From NCBI GenBank assembly GCA_015698045.1, contig BLAL01000229.1:1772001-1836000 (forward strand): DNA of 64,000 bases, read 5' to 3'. Each line of letters opens with the position of its first letter. Within the stretch, counting starts at the first letter, position 1. The DNA comes from Rhizophagus clarus. Taxonomy: Eukaryota; Glomeromycota; Glomeromycetes; Glomerales; Glomeraceae. The translations under genes were made by a program, and so were the position numbers. Positions 33,561 to 46,300 of this stretch are shown here, one piece after another. The notes beneath the pieces are model-generated. The model had not been told where the DNA came from and searched no databases. It was given only the letters and a program-made list of their open reading frames with translations.

Positions 33561-34788
33561 ATGAAAAAATTTAACTTTGAAGAAAATTCTCATCGTAGAT
33601 TTAATCCTTTAACAAACTCGTGGGTATTATGTTCTCCACATCGGACAAAAAGACCATGGGAAGGACAAAAAGAAGTTATTGATGATGGATCATTACCAGA
33701 ATATGATCCTGAATGTTACCTTTGTCCTGGCAACACTAGAGCCAAAGGTGATAAAAATCCTCAATATGAAGATACATTTATATTTAATAATGATTTTGCT
33801 GCTGTTAAAAATGACCAGCCCGAATATTTGGAACAATCTAAAGGTACGTATAATAATATATTAGTATTCAAAAACATTAATTTAATTAATATTTTATTTT
33901 TAGATAACATTTCGTCATTGTTACGAGTTGAAGGTGTTAGAGGTGAATGTAAGGTAATGTGCTTTTCTCCGAAGCATAACATTACCGTGGCAGAAATGTC
34001 AGAAGATGCAATACTACGTGTAATTCAATCATGGATAAAAATATATCGAGAAATGTCAACAAAATCTTATATCAATTATATTCAAATATTTGAGAATAAA
34101 GGTTCAATGATGGGATGTTCAAATCCACATCCACATTGTCAAATTTGGTGTACAGAATCAATACCAGAAGAACCAACAAAAGAGTTAATTTCAATGAATA
34201 ATTATTATAAAAACAATAATTCATGTTTATTGTGTGACTATACTCATCTTGAAACTATTAAATTAAAATATAAACCGAGAGTAGTTTGTGAAAATAACTC
34301 TTTCGTTTGCTTGGCTCCATTTTGGGCGGTTTGGCCTTATGAGACCATGATTATTTCAAAATCACATATTATTAGTTTATTGGATTTGGAGAATAGTGAG
34401 GATGGAAATGTTTTACAACAAGATCTAGCTAACATCATTCATAGAATTACTTGTAAATATGACAATATTTTTGAATGTTCCTTTCCTTATTCAATGGGAA
34501 TTCATCAAGCTCCTGTTGATAATAAAGATCACATGAATGATTCACATTTCCATTTACATTTTTATCCTCCCTTATTGAGGAGTCCAACCATCAAGAAATT
34601 TTTAGTTGGGTATGTTAAATTAAAAAAAAAAAAAAATCAAATTATAACATTATTATTCTTCTTCGAATTCACTCTTGTTGATCATATTTAGGTATGAATT
34701 ACTGGCTGAACCACAACGTGACCTTACACCTGAACAAGCTGCTGATAGATTAAAAAATTGTTCAGAAATACATTACAAACATAAATGA
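33561..34788 (+). CDS. galT/GAL7: galactose-1-phosphate uridylyltransferase (EC 2.7.7.12)
   Basis: Three exons, 33561-33843, 33904-34609 and 34692-34788, sum to 1086 nt, giving 361 residues, the usual size of the family. The enzyme moves UMP from UDP-glucose to galactose-1-phosphate in the Leloir pathway. The active site [10 protein letters not shown] carries the nucleophilic histidine (HPH). Zinc-site cysteines are visible in CYLCPGN, a glutamine/histidine-rich C-terminal motif FHLHFYPP closes the fold, and [17 protein letters not shown] is the family's N-terminal signature. The gene starts at the ATG at 33561; an earlier in-frame ATG at 33516 is less likely because homologues start close to the RRFNPL motif. 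The 60-nt first intron is a multiple of three and stop-free. Confidence 0.95.
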
Positions 34789-35154
34789 TGAAACTATTTC
34801 TAGTATAGAAAAGTGTAAACCTTATGTCATTATGACATTTTATATTTAACTGCACTGTCTCTTGACATAGTTATAATGACGTTTCATATAAAGGCAAGGT
34901 TTGACTGTAAGTTAACCATTGTATTAATTCTTAATTTTATACATATTAATGAACACTATTTTATTATCAAATCTTGATAATCATAAAAAATAAAGACATG
35001 TCTATCATTTTATTAATCTCTAACTAAAAAGTGCCCACATCTCAGCATTCTTTATAAATAATAATTTGTCACTTTTATTAATTTTTTTTTTTTTTATTCT
35101 GTTCTATAATTTGCAAAATGCTGGTTGTATACATGAAAATGGAGATTTGGTAGA
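34789..35154. terminator. shared 3' region of convergent GALT and BAG genes
   Basis: 366 bp between two converging genes. It has an imperfect palindrome ATGTCATTATGACAT at 34824-34838 and an AATAAA at 34988-34993 on the plus strand, followed by a long T run near 35082-35096. Presumed polyadenylation region for both transcripts. Confidence 0.4.
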
Positions 35155-36144
35155 TTAGTTATTAACTTCAGTAACCGGAGAAGGATGTAATAGTTGGTCT
35201 TTAACACTATCGACTCTATCAATTAAACCTTGAGTATATTTAACCGCTTCTCGTCTTTTTCTTCTGGCAGTTTCAAATTCAGGGGGACAAACAACATCAT
35301 CTAAAGCAAGAAGAGTTTGCATTAAATTTTCTATAATATAATGATGAGTATCAATTAATTTTGATTTAGTCGTATCACTATCATTATTAATGCTTTGATT
35401 AGAAAGAAAAGTAGAAGCAGAAAGTTCCAATGATTCAATTTGTGGAATTAATTTTGTCTTTGTTTTTTCAATGGACTGCGAAATTCTCTCTATCAAGGCA
35501 TGCTCTTCTGGTGATCCTGTTGTTGTTTGTACCAAATCTTTGGCCTAATATTAAAATTTGAATTATTGATTAAAAAGAAATATATATATATATTTGATTG
35601 ATTATGCCATTTTTCACATACGTTCGGTTTAGTGCCCATTAACAATACTGTTGAAGATGGAGCAATTCCCATGGAAATCAATGTAGCCGTATCATCTTTC
35701 ATTATAGCTATTAAAAGAATAAAAATGATAATAATATTTGATTAAAAAAAAAATATTTTAATTACAAAAATATAAGGTATTATTTAGTACCTCCAGAAAA
35801 TATCAGTTTTTGTCCATTAACAGGTACACCCGTAACTTTTTTTAGACGTTCTTTTAGTTGTTTCAAAGTAGTTTCCTCTAGCGAGCCCGGCCCTTGTCTT
35901 TCGAAATCAAGATGAATCTTTTCTTTGCCCCAGGTAACAATGATCTCTTGAGTTCCTTGAGTCTCTAAAGAATTCTTTAATGTTTAATAGAATAATAGTA
36001 AAATATTTTGATAAGGTTACATTTTATACCTTCTAATGGCTTCATTGAGACTGGTAGTGTAGAAAATAATAAGGGCTTGGCGAACCGCCAGAGAAATATA
36101 ATCGGAAGCGCTATGTCGACAGAAATGATGACTAAATTATTTAT
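35155..36144 (-). CDS. BAG-domain co-chaperone with ubiquitin-like domain, possible N-terminal membrane segment
   Basis: Minus-strand exons 36144-36030, 35964-35791, 35707-35622 and 35544-35155 join in phase. A ubiquitin-like domain (TQEIIVTWGKEKIHLDF to STVLLMGTKP) is followed by a helical C-terminal BAG domain (LMQTLLALDDVVCPPEFETA and KRREAVKYTQGLIDRVDSVK). BAG domains bind the Hsp70 ATPase domain and act as nucleotide-exchange factors. If translation begins at the first ATG in the known exons (36045, MKPLE), the protein has 221 residues. The open frame continues upstream of that ATG and encodes a hydrophobic stretch (IISVDIALPIIFLWRFAKPL) behind an AG acceptor at 36145-36146. An earlier exon may therefore supply the start and make a membrane-anchored protein like yeast Snl1. 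I could not locate that exon. Confidence 0.8.
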
Positions 36145-36851
36145 CTAGAACAAAATTAAATAAAACCAGCTTATTGTAATCAAGTGAAAAGGAAGTTGAT
36201 GGCTTAGGTTGTTACTAGTTAAAAAAAAAATGACAATGTACCACAGCTGATCAGATTCCAAGTTTTGGGAATAACTATATTTAATAATACAAATGAAAAA
36301 TAATTTCTTCCGTAATAGAAAAAATTCCTGTTAATAGACCAATATTTTAATTATATTTGTACCAATTTCCAAACATATAATAAAACTTTAATTTAATTCA
36401 AGTTTAAAGTATTGTGCATGAATTTTTTAACGGTATTTTAATTGCCACAGGAGGGAAAATTTTTTATTGAATGGGAAACAAAATATCTGACCAACCTAGG
36501 CTACTATTTATGAAATTCCGATAAAATTAATCACATCAGTAATCAGCATACAAAGAATTAATAATTTATTAGTCTATCTACGATGCAGCATCATTATTTG
36601 GCCAAAACTAAAATTTAAGATGACGAGTAAAAGTTAATCATCATGACGAGTCCAATAGTAATATTTTTTGTATCAATTGGAGCCAAGATGTGAAAATTTT
36701 TTTGATCTAGTGATCAAATTACTTTAAATTTATATATACCAAGGTTATTTTTTAAAAAAGTGATTTTATTTTGTTACTTCATCTTTAAGTTACACGTGAT
36801 TGATGTAGTTTCTCACGACAAATAGATCAATAAAAAAAGCCGTGCAAAAAC
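36145..36851. promoter_or_regulatory. divergent promoter region between BAG and ADC synthase genes
   Basis: The two genes run away from each other. A CACGTG E-box at 36793-36798 lies about 55 bp before the ADC synthase ATG. The missing first exon of the BAG gene, if it exists, should be in this interval. Confidence 0.4.
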
Positions 36852-39838
36852 ATGTTGAATAATCCAAAACTATCTTCTAAAATTAGAGATATCTTTTCTT
36901 TAAGAACTTTAATTATTGATAATTATGATTCTTATACTTTTAATTTGTTACAACTTTGGGAAAATGAAAAAAGTACTGAAAATGTAGTAGTTATTCGCAA
37001 TAATCAATTTTCTTGGTAAATTTATCTTTCTTTAAACATTTCAGCTTGGTTCCGTATACATAATTTAATTCTCTTCTTGACAGGAATGACTTTAAAGAAA
37101 ATATACTCCCATATTTTGATAATATCATAATATCACCCGGACCAGGTAGACCGGAAACTCCTTCTGTATGAGATTTCTTTGAAATTGGTATATCATTTTA
37201 TCTAAATTACGTAGACTTTGATTGATAAGTTTCATTTTATAGGATTTTGGAATATGCGCCAATATAATAAAAGAATTGAATGATGTTCCTATACTTGGTG
37301 TATGTTTAGGACACCAAGGAATTGGTGTTGCTTTCGACTGCCAGGTACTTGTAAGATCTTTTTGTTTTATTTGTTGATTCGTTTATTCATTTTTTTTTTT
37401 TTTTATTAAAAAAAAGATGGAAAATGCAAAAACAATTATGCATGGAAGATTAAGCCCTATTTACCATGAAGGAACTTATAATCCTATGTCTTTATATTAT
37501 GGGATTCCAAGTCCATTCTGGGCTGTTAGGTATCATAGCTTAATGGTTAAAAATGAAAATATTTCACCAGAATTAACGATTTCAGCTTGGTGTTCTGAAG
37601 ATAGTAGCATATCAATACCTCCCTTAAAAGAATCTAGTACAATTATGGGCTTGAATCATATTAATAAACCTATTTATGGTGTTCAATTTCATCCCGAGGC
37701 ATGGTTTGCTAATCCTTTATTTAGTTAATTTATATGCCTCATAGTCTAATTCGTTAAATTGTTATTTAGTCAATTTGCACTGAAAATGGATATCAATTGC
37801 TTAGGAATTTTCTGACGATTTCTAAAGTATTTCTAGAAAAGGTTGTATACTTTCTTTCAAAAGAAATCATCATTATTTTACTTTTTATTTATTTATTTAT
37901 TGATAATTAGCATGGGATAACATTTCCTCGTACAAAACTTCCATTGCATATTTTATCTCATTCGGTTTTATCAAAAAACTCGCGTGTTTTTAGGCCTTTA
38001 ACATCAAAAAGCGCTACTGAGGCTACTGAGTATTGCTTGATATTAAAGAAATTAAAAAGAGGATTATGGATTGATTCTTCATTGGTATTTCAACATATTG
38101 TGGCAACTGATAAATCCACTGTTGGAACATGGTGGTTGGATAGTGCAAGGGTATTACAATTATTTTTTTTAAAAAAAAAATAAAATCAAGTTATTATATA
38201 TGAAATTAAACTTTTTCACTTTCATTACATAGCAACCTGATAGAGTAAATAGATTTTCATTTATGGGATCAACACCAGCACGTTCGAACTCATTTTCAAC
38301 ATTTTATTCAACATTTAATAAGGAACTTTCTATTTTTTCGGATGGATCAGTGATTAATAAAAAAATGGCAGATAACCAAACATTTTGGGATTGGATGTCA
38401 GAGACCATAAATCATTTTAATCAGCGTATGGGTAGCTTAAGGATATTGCGTGATGATGGAACTTTACAAGATGTTAAAGAACAAAAAATTCCCTTTGATT
38501 TTAGATTAGGAATGGTGGGTTATTTTGGCTATGAAATGAAAAGGGAATCGTTACCGAATTATACAATTTCAACGGGTCAATATCCTATTCCAGATTCGGC
38601 ATTTATTTTTACAACTCAAGCAATCATATTTGATCATTTAGAGATGCAAGTGTGGTTAGCAGGATTAGTTCGACTTGAAGATAAAATTGAAGTCGATTAT
38701 GTGGATAATAATTTAGGAATGCGCCCGGGCCTATTATATGCTGATTATTTATCATGGACAATGTCTACAGAGGAACAGTTACATAGTTTGGTGTCTAGTT
38801 CTACCCCACTTAAACAAGATATTCAAAACGAGGAAGTTCCTTTTTCGGTTCAAATTCCATTTACATCAGATATGAAACCAGATGCTTATATAAGGGCAAT
38901 AGAAAAAGCACGTTCATACATATATGAAGGACAAAGTTATGAATTGTGTTTAACAACACAGTTTAGAGCAAGTTTACCGAAAAGGTCAGACGACAACTGG
39001 GTTGAACTTTATCAATGTATTAGATCATTTAATCCAGCACCTTTTTCGGCGTTATTATCCTTTCCAACCAAAGATATATGTATAATGAGTTCATCGCCTG
39101 AGAAATTTTTGCAAATTGATAATGAAGGAGTGATAGAAATGAAGCCTATTAAAGGAACTATTGCAAGAGCAAGAGGATGTTGTTGTTTAAATTTGAAAAA
39201 ATGTGATAAAGGAACTTTGTGTGAGTTTAAACGAAAGGAAGAAGACATGAGAAGGATGCGTCTTCTTGAAGGAGATATTAAAGAACGGTCAGAGAATTTA
39301 ATGGTAAAGTTAACGTTAAATTAAACAGTTCATTTTTGAAATATTTATTTATTTTTCTTTTTTTGATAAAAAGATTGTAGATTTGATTCGTAATGATTTA
39401 ACACAAATATGTCAACCAACTACGGTGCAGGTCCCTTACTTGATGAAAGTTGAATCATACGAGACTGTACATCAACTCGTAACTACAGTTAGAGGACAAT
39501 TGAGAGAAGATTTAGATTGCGTTAAAGCAATAAGAGAATGTTTTCCTCCAGGATCAATGACAGGAGCCCCAAAATTAAGATCTGTTCAATTATTAGACGA
39601 ATTAGAACAAAATAAACCGAGAGGTGTTTATTCCGGGTGTTTAGGTTATATTTCTTTGCAGGATGGTAGTGGTAAGAGAGGAACCTCTCAGTTCAATGTT
39701 GTTATTAGAACGGCTATTATTCGTTTCGGAATGGGTGAAGTAACAGTTGGTGCAGGTGGAGCTATTGTTTATCTTTCTAATGCTGAATCAGAATGGGATG
39801 AAGTTGAGTTAAAATCACAATCAGTCATTCCAAGGTAA
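36852..39838 (+). CDS. ABZ1/pabAB: bifunctional aminodeoxychorismate synthase (PabA-PabB fusion; para-aminobenzoate/folate synthesis)
   Basis: Eight exons: 36852-37015, 37084-37165, 37243-37344, 37417-37698, 37770-37841, 37911-38150, 38233-39303 and 39374-39838. They total 2478 nt (825 residues) with consistent phases. The N-terminal third is a class I glutamine amidotransferase: DNYDSYTFNLLQ, the oxyanion strip SPGPGRPE, nucleophile cysteine in GVCLGHQGIG and the HPE of the catalytic triad in VQFHPE. The C-terminal part is the chorismate-binding domain with SYELCLTTQF, SSSPEKFL, MKPIKGTIARA, VDLIRNDL, FPPGSMTGAPK and GYISLQDG. The lysine in PIKGT (alanine in anthranilate synthases) marks it as an ADC synthase. 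It makes 4-amino-4-deoxychorismate for folate. The intron after the HPE codons begins with GC rather than GT. Confidence 0.95.
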
Positions 39839-40396
39839 GGATTAAAATAGTCGTTTTCTACTATCCATTCTAATATGCTAAAACATCGGTTTATAACTTT
39901 ATTAGTATTTTAGAATATATGAACAAACTTGTTTGATAACCATTACATATTTGCATATAATAAATTTATACTTTGCTAAATTAATCACTTCCGTGTTAAG
40001 CCACACTGAATTGCCTCATTCTATGGTAATACATAATAAATCATTTACTTGCGATTAACCACTAATATATACATTTTTTGAGCATAAATTTGTAATCATA
40101 ACTATTAAAATTTCTTATTTGAAAAGTTAAGAATTCCCGTAATAAGCACATTTTTTGTGTGTAATGCCGGTCATGATCGGTATAATGCAGGCCAAGGGGT
40201 GATATTTCGGGAGTACACGGCAATACATATTTACAAACCGATTTAGATCTAGTGTTTAGTGTTGACATCTATCATTTAAAGTTTGGCGTGTAACGATAAA
40301 AGCCGGGAAAAGTGTTCATTTTGAGCTGGTTCTTTTTTTTCAAAGCCTTTTCTTGCTTTAAACGAAAGACTAAAAAATACTTACTTGTTTTCCATA
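39839..40396. other. intergenic spacer before VPS10
   Basis: 558 bp with no gene. The CACGTG-like sites seen elsewhere are absent; GGTCATGATCGG-like dyad sequence occurs near 40169-40180. Probably holds the ADC synthase 3' end and the VPS10 promoter. Confidence 0.3.
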
Positions 40397-43300
40397 ATGG
40401 CGAGCAAGTTGGTATATGTTAAAATTTATACTACAAAAATAAAGTTGAAAAGATTATTATTTTTATTTTTATTGGGTATTATTTGTTTAACTTTGGTCGA
40501 GGCTCAAGGTCGTGTTATAGTTGAACGTTGGGGCTTCGAGCACTCGCCCGCCCAAAATTTCATTTATTTTAAGGGAAGCGACGTGAGTATAATTAGTTAT
40601 ATATTGCGAAGTACAACATTACAAATGTTCTATAAAAGTAAAACACGAGTGATTTAATTCTTTATTTTTTTTTTTTAATGAATTAATTATAAATCCCACA
40701 TATGAATAGAACATATTAAATCTTGATTTGAGTGGTAATGTATGGATATCGAGTAATGCAGGAGTTGATTGGAATTTGGTTTCTGGTGTTCCAAATAATA
40801 TTGCTGCTGCTTTAACTAAACATACGTTCTCAGAAGATAAAGTAAGTTTTTTTTAAAAAAAAAAAAAAAGAATAAGTAAATCAAAATAAATTAAACAAAG
40901 TTGATCTTACGTATTTATTAAATGATAGGCTTATATTCTTACAATCGGTAAAACGCATTATAAAACATCTGATAAAGGAAGAACTTGGCAGGAATTTACT
41001 ACACCTATACCTCCGGCAAAAAGGGTTAAAGTATTGTCCTTTCATGCTCATAGAGAAGACTATTTGTTATTTAGGGGGACTAAATGTACTGGTTGGTTTG
41101 AATGCACTGATGTTGTAAGTACTTAAAGTTATAATTGTTTACTTTTTCATTTATTTATCTTATTTATAATTCATATTGGATATTTTAGACTTATTACACA
41201 ACAGATGGATTTAGCACGTCGCCAAAATTACTTCTCGAAAATACCGACAATTGCATATGGGCTCATAGTAGTAAAAAATTCGATGAGGCACCTGAACAAT
41301 CAATATTTTGTATTAGATATGATGTTTCTGGCAGTGGATCAATGAGAAAATTAAGTGATTATCGTTTGGTCGAATCTGAAGGTTATTTTAAAGATGAAGA
41401 GTCCACCAAAATCATAGATTTTGATTCCGGTGGTGACGTTAGAGGCGTAATAGGTCTTGGAGAATCTCAAGAATTTTTGGCTGCGGCTGTAAAAGATGTT
41501 AATTCTCTCGATATGAAAATGTATGTTTCCGTAGATGGACAGAAATGGGCAAGAGCATTTTTCCCATTAAAAAAAGAAGGACCAAGAGAAGATGCATATA
41601 CTATACTCGAAACTCCAACAAAGCATTTGATTGTTGATTTACTTTCATCCGAATCTCATAATACAGGAACGTTGTATTTGTCAAATTCTAATGGAACTTA
41701 TTTTGTTGATCGTTTAGAACATACAAATCGAAACGGTAAAGGCGTGGTAGATTTTAAAATTTCACAAAGTGTCGGTGGAATTTTGATTGCAAATATTGTG
41801 AGCAACTATGAAGAGGTTGATAAAGGAAGTGCTATAGCAAAAAAATTACAATCTAAAATTTCTTTTGACGATGGTATTACATGGAATTTCATTAAGCCTC
41901 CGGATAAAAATTTAGGAGGTTCTTATTTTCCATGCATGGATCGCGGAAGATGGGATCAAGGAGAATGTTCACTGCATTTACATTCGGTTACATCCGGTCG
42001 CAATAATGGCCACGTATTTTCAACCGACGAAGCTCCAGGTGTTTTAATGGGTGTTGGAAATGTAGGACCATATCTTTTACCTTATGATCAATGTGATACT
42101 TTTCTTTCTTATGATGGAGGATTAACATGGAAAGTTATAAGACTTGGTGCGCATAAGTATGGAATTGGACATTATGGAACAATTTTAGTTATAGTCGATG
42201 ATGAACAACCAACAGAAGACATTTTATATAGTTATGATCGCGGTGAAACTTGGTAAGTTAAAGATTTAAATTTTTCCGTTAAGCTTAAATCAAATAGAGG
42301 AGTCTTTTTTACGTGATCGACAAGAATTTGATATTTCCAGATGAAATGTGTTAAATTTTTCCAATATTAAAAATCCTACAGGAATAGTAGATCTTTAGGA
42401 CAAAAGATTGTTGCAAAATTGCTTACAACAGATTCCACATCAAAAAATTTCCTTCTTTTGGGTTCTGCTGTTTCAAATCACGGTAGACCTGACGATGGGA
42501 GCAGTAATTATCGACATTTTGCATTCAAATTAGATTTCTCGAAATTATTTGATAGAGATTGTAACCGTAATGATTTCGATGATTGGGTTGCGAAACGGTC
42601 CGATTCTGGCTCTGATTGTTTTATGGGTAAAAAGGTAACTATGAAACAGGTTTAGAGCTGTTTTAATTACAATCTAACCGAAACATTTGAAATCATTAGA
42701 CTACCTACCACCGTCGTAAAGCTGAGGCTCGTTGTTTCGTTGTTTCCTCGCAACAACCTTCTCCAGATATTGAAAGTTGCGCTTGTACAGAAAAAGATTT
42801 TGAATGGTAAGTTCAGATTAAATGTTGGTTTATTTTATAATTTAATCTTATTGAGACCTTTTGTTTTGTTTTAGTGATTTCAATTACATTCTCGATGAAG
42901 ATAAGGAGAAATGTATACCTTTATTACCTGAACGTATTCCTGAAGGAGAATGTAAAGATAAAGATACATATGAAGGAAGTTCAGGGTATCGTAAAATTCC
43001 AGAAAACGAGTGTGATCCTGATAAACCGAATTCAATAAGACTTGATGAACCCAAAACTAAAAAATGTTCTGAAGGTAATGCTTACTTGATTAAATTATTA
43101 AAACTTGATGAATTAATAATCAATTTGTCCAAACTTAAATTCTAGGCCGTCCTGGTCCTCCACTTTACGGAGAAGTTTTACATAGAACTGCTAATTTTGG
43201 TGTCAATAATTACTTTTATTTCCCTGAATCTACAGTAGGTTTTTATTTTTATAATGAATTTTAAAAGTTTAATGGTCGTGTTGTTTACAAACTTTTTTTT

Positions 43301-46300
43301 TTTTAGATTTTAATACTCCAGACAACTGATGGCAAGATTAAAAGAAGTACAGACGAAGGAAGTACATGGATTGACGTCCTTACTGAAGCTGGCCCGATTG
43401 CCTATATGTTCTTACATGATCATGATAAAACTAAGGTAAACTTATAATACGAGTTGGAAATTGTAAGATGGCTATTAATAACTTAATAATAAACTTATTT
43501 TAATTTTTAGGCTTATTTCTTCCCTGATAAAGCTGATGATAAAACTTATTATATGTGGTTCACTGCAGATAGTGGAAATACTTTTGATAAAACTGAACTT
43601 AAAAGCGAGCCTAATAAACTTAATCTCAAAATGCTTGATTTTCACCCAAAGGAATATGATTGGTTATTATTTATGGGTGGTACTTCATGTCCTGGATGTC
43701 ATTCAATTACTTATTTCTCTTCAGACAATGGAAAAAGTTGGAGGGAAATTGAGACTTGGGCAGATAAATGTATTTTTGGGAAGGACACAGAATTTTCAGA
43801 AACAGAAAACGATGTAGTCTTTTGTTCATCATATAAAGATAAAAATTCAAAAGTATCTCAAGATGTATTAGGTGGTAGAACTTCAGAAGCAAATCCTTTA
43901 CAACTTATTAAAATGAAAACAGATGGAGGGTCCAAAAAAGTTTTATTTAATGATGTTGTTAATTTTTACGTCTTTAATGAGTTTATGGCTGTGGCTACGG
44001 TTTGTCTAGTTTTAATTTTCATAAAACTATTTTAGACTAATATAGCTTTTTTAAAAGCAATATTTCTTTTTTTTTGAAAAAAAAAAAATAGGAAGAACGC
44101 GGGCAATTGTTACTTTATATTACAGAAGATGGAAATAAATTCTCTAACGCGACTTTCCCGCCTGATATCAATATAAATCAACAAGTAAGTTAATATTAAA
44201 TTTTAATCGATAAAAAAGTACGTATATTAATAGTCTCAATGCATAGGCGTATACTATCCTCCCATCTTCTACTGGCTCTATATTTCTTGATGTATACAAA
44301 TCTTTAAGACTTGGATCAGAGTACGGTTCCTTATTTAAATCTAACTCAGATGGTACAGACTTTAATAGAATCCTTGATAATACGAATCGCAATTTTTATG
44401 GAAATGTGGACTTTGAAAAGGTTCAGGGATTAGATGGAATTATATTAGCTAACCAAGTTGTAAATGTTGAAGAGCTCAATGAAAATGTTGAGAAACAAAT
44501 TATTACTAAAATAAGTTATGATGATGGTAAGTAAATAAATATTCTTCTTTTATGATATTAAATTAAAAATTAATGGTTTTATAATTTTAATTTCAGGTTC
44601 TCATTGGAAACGTTTGAAATTTAATGGCGGTGATAATAATTGTGAGGTCTGTAAATTCCTTTAATTATACAAATATCTTTTTTTTAAAAAATAAAATTTA
44701 ATTATTTACTTATTTAACTATTTAATAAAAAATAAATTTTACCAGGATTGTTATCTTAATTTACATGGTCGTACTGATATTCGTCTTCCGGGTAGTATAT
44801 TCAGTGTCCAATCTGCAATTGGACTTTTAATTGGGGTTGGTAACTACGGACGCCGTCTTTTACCATACAACGAATGTAATACGTTTATGAGTCGTGACGG
44901 TGGTAGAACTTGGAAGGAAATACGACGTGGGCCAAGTTTATATGAATTTGGTGACCAGGGGACAATAATTGTTGTTGTAGACAATGAAGCTCCTACAGAT
45001 CACATTTTGTAAGTTGATTTAGATCCTAAAAATAATTTCTTATATACCACTATTTCTTATCTTTAAAAAAAAAAAAAAAAAAAAAAATATTTATTTCCAA
45101 AATATAGGTACAGTTGGAATTACGGAAAAGATTGGAAAAAATATACGTTCACCACTTCAGCTCCTGTCAGAGTTTCACTTCTTACTACAAATCCAAAATC
45201 CACGAGCTTGAAGTTCTTGTTATTAGGATTTACTATTCAAACTTCAACACATGAAGCTAGTCCGGTTGTCATTACACTTGACTTTTCGCAATTAGAGAAG
45301 AAAAAATGTAAGTAGAATTAATAGTAATGATATATTGTATTTTCTCGATTTTTAACTATTTTAATTTAATTTCTCAGGTGAGAAAGATGATTTTGAATTA
45401 TGGAATCCGATGGATGAAAACAGTGATGATCATACATGTCTATTGGGCGAAGAGGTTGGTATTTAACATCTCCCTTTCATATAAGCTATAAACGTATTTT
45501 ATAAATTTTAACTTCAATATTAGATAAAGCATTGGCGACGTAAAGCTGACGCAGAATGCCATATTGGAGAATCTATACCAAAACCTCCGGAAAGAAAAAT
45601 ATGTAAATGTACTAAGCATGATTTTGAATGGTAAGTTTAATTTAATAAGCAATTTATTTATTTTATTTAAAATACATATCTTAGAATTTCATTTCTTTTT
45701 AGTGCCCATGGTTATTGGCGTAATGAAACAGGACAATGTGAACTGATGGGCCCTGATCCAGATCGTCCATCTAATTGTAATGATAAGTACAAAGGGCATT
45801 CAGGTTATGTTAAAATGAAAAAATCAAAATGTGAAGGAGGAGACAATCTTGATAAAACAATTGAAAAACCTTGTGATTCGGGTAAATTTGATTTTCTAAA
45901 TATATTTTGAATGATAGCATTAAATGATACTAACAATCCTTGTTTATTTTAAAATAGGAAATATTATTATTTCTAAGACAGTATGTATACATAAAATTCG
46001 TCTTGAGATTACGGTAATGCTAGTAGATATTCTAATAATTTCTCAAAAATTTAACAGAAAGTATTTAATCAACATATTGCTGAGTATTTTTACTTCAATG
46101 AATCAAACACTATCTTGTTACGGACAATGGATAACGTTGTATGGAGAAGTACTGATGAAGGCTATTCATGGACGGATTTAGGGCTTTCTGAAAAAATATA
46201 TGGCATTATGCAGAATCCTTATTTTAACAATTATGTAGGCAGATTATAATATTCTTTCCGTGTTGTTTATTTCTAAGTCGGAATAACTGATGTTTTCAAA

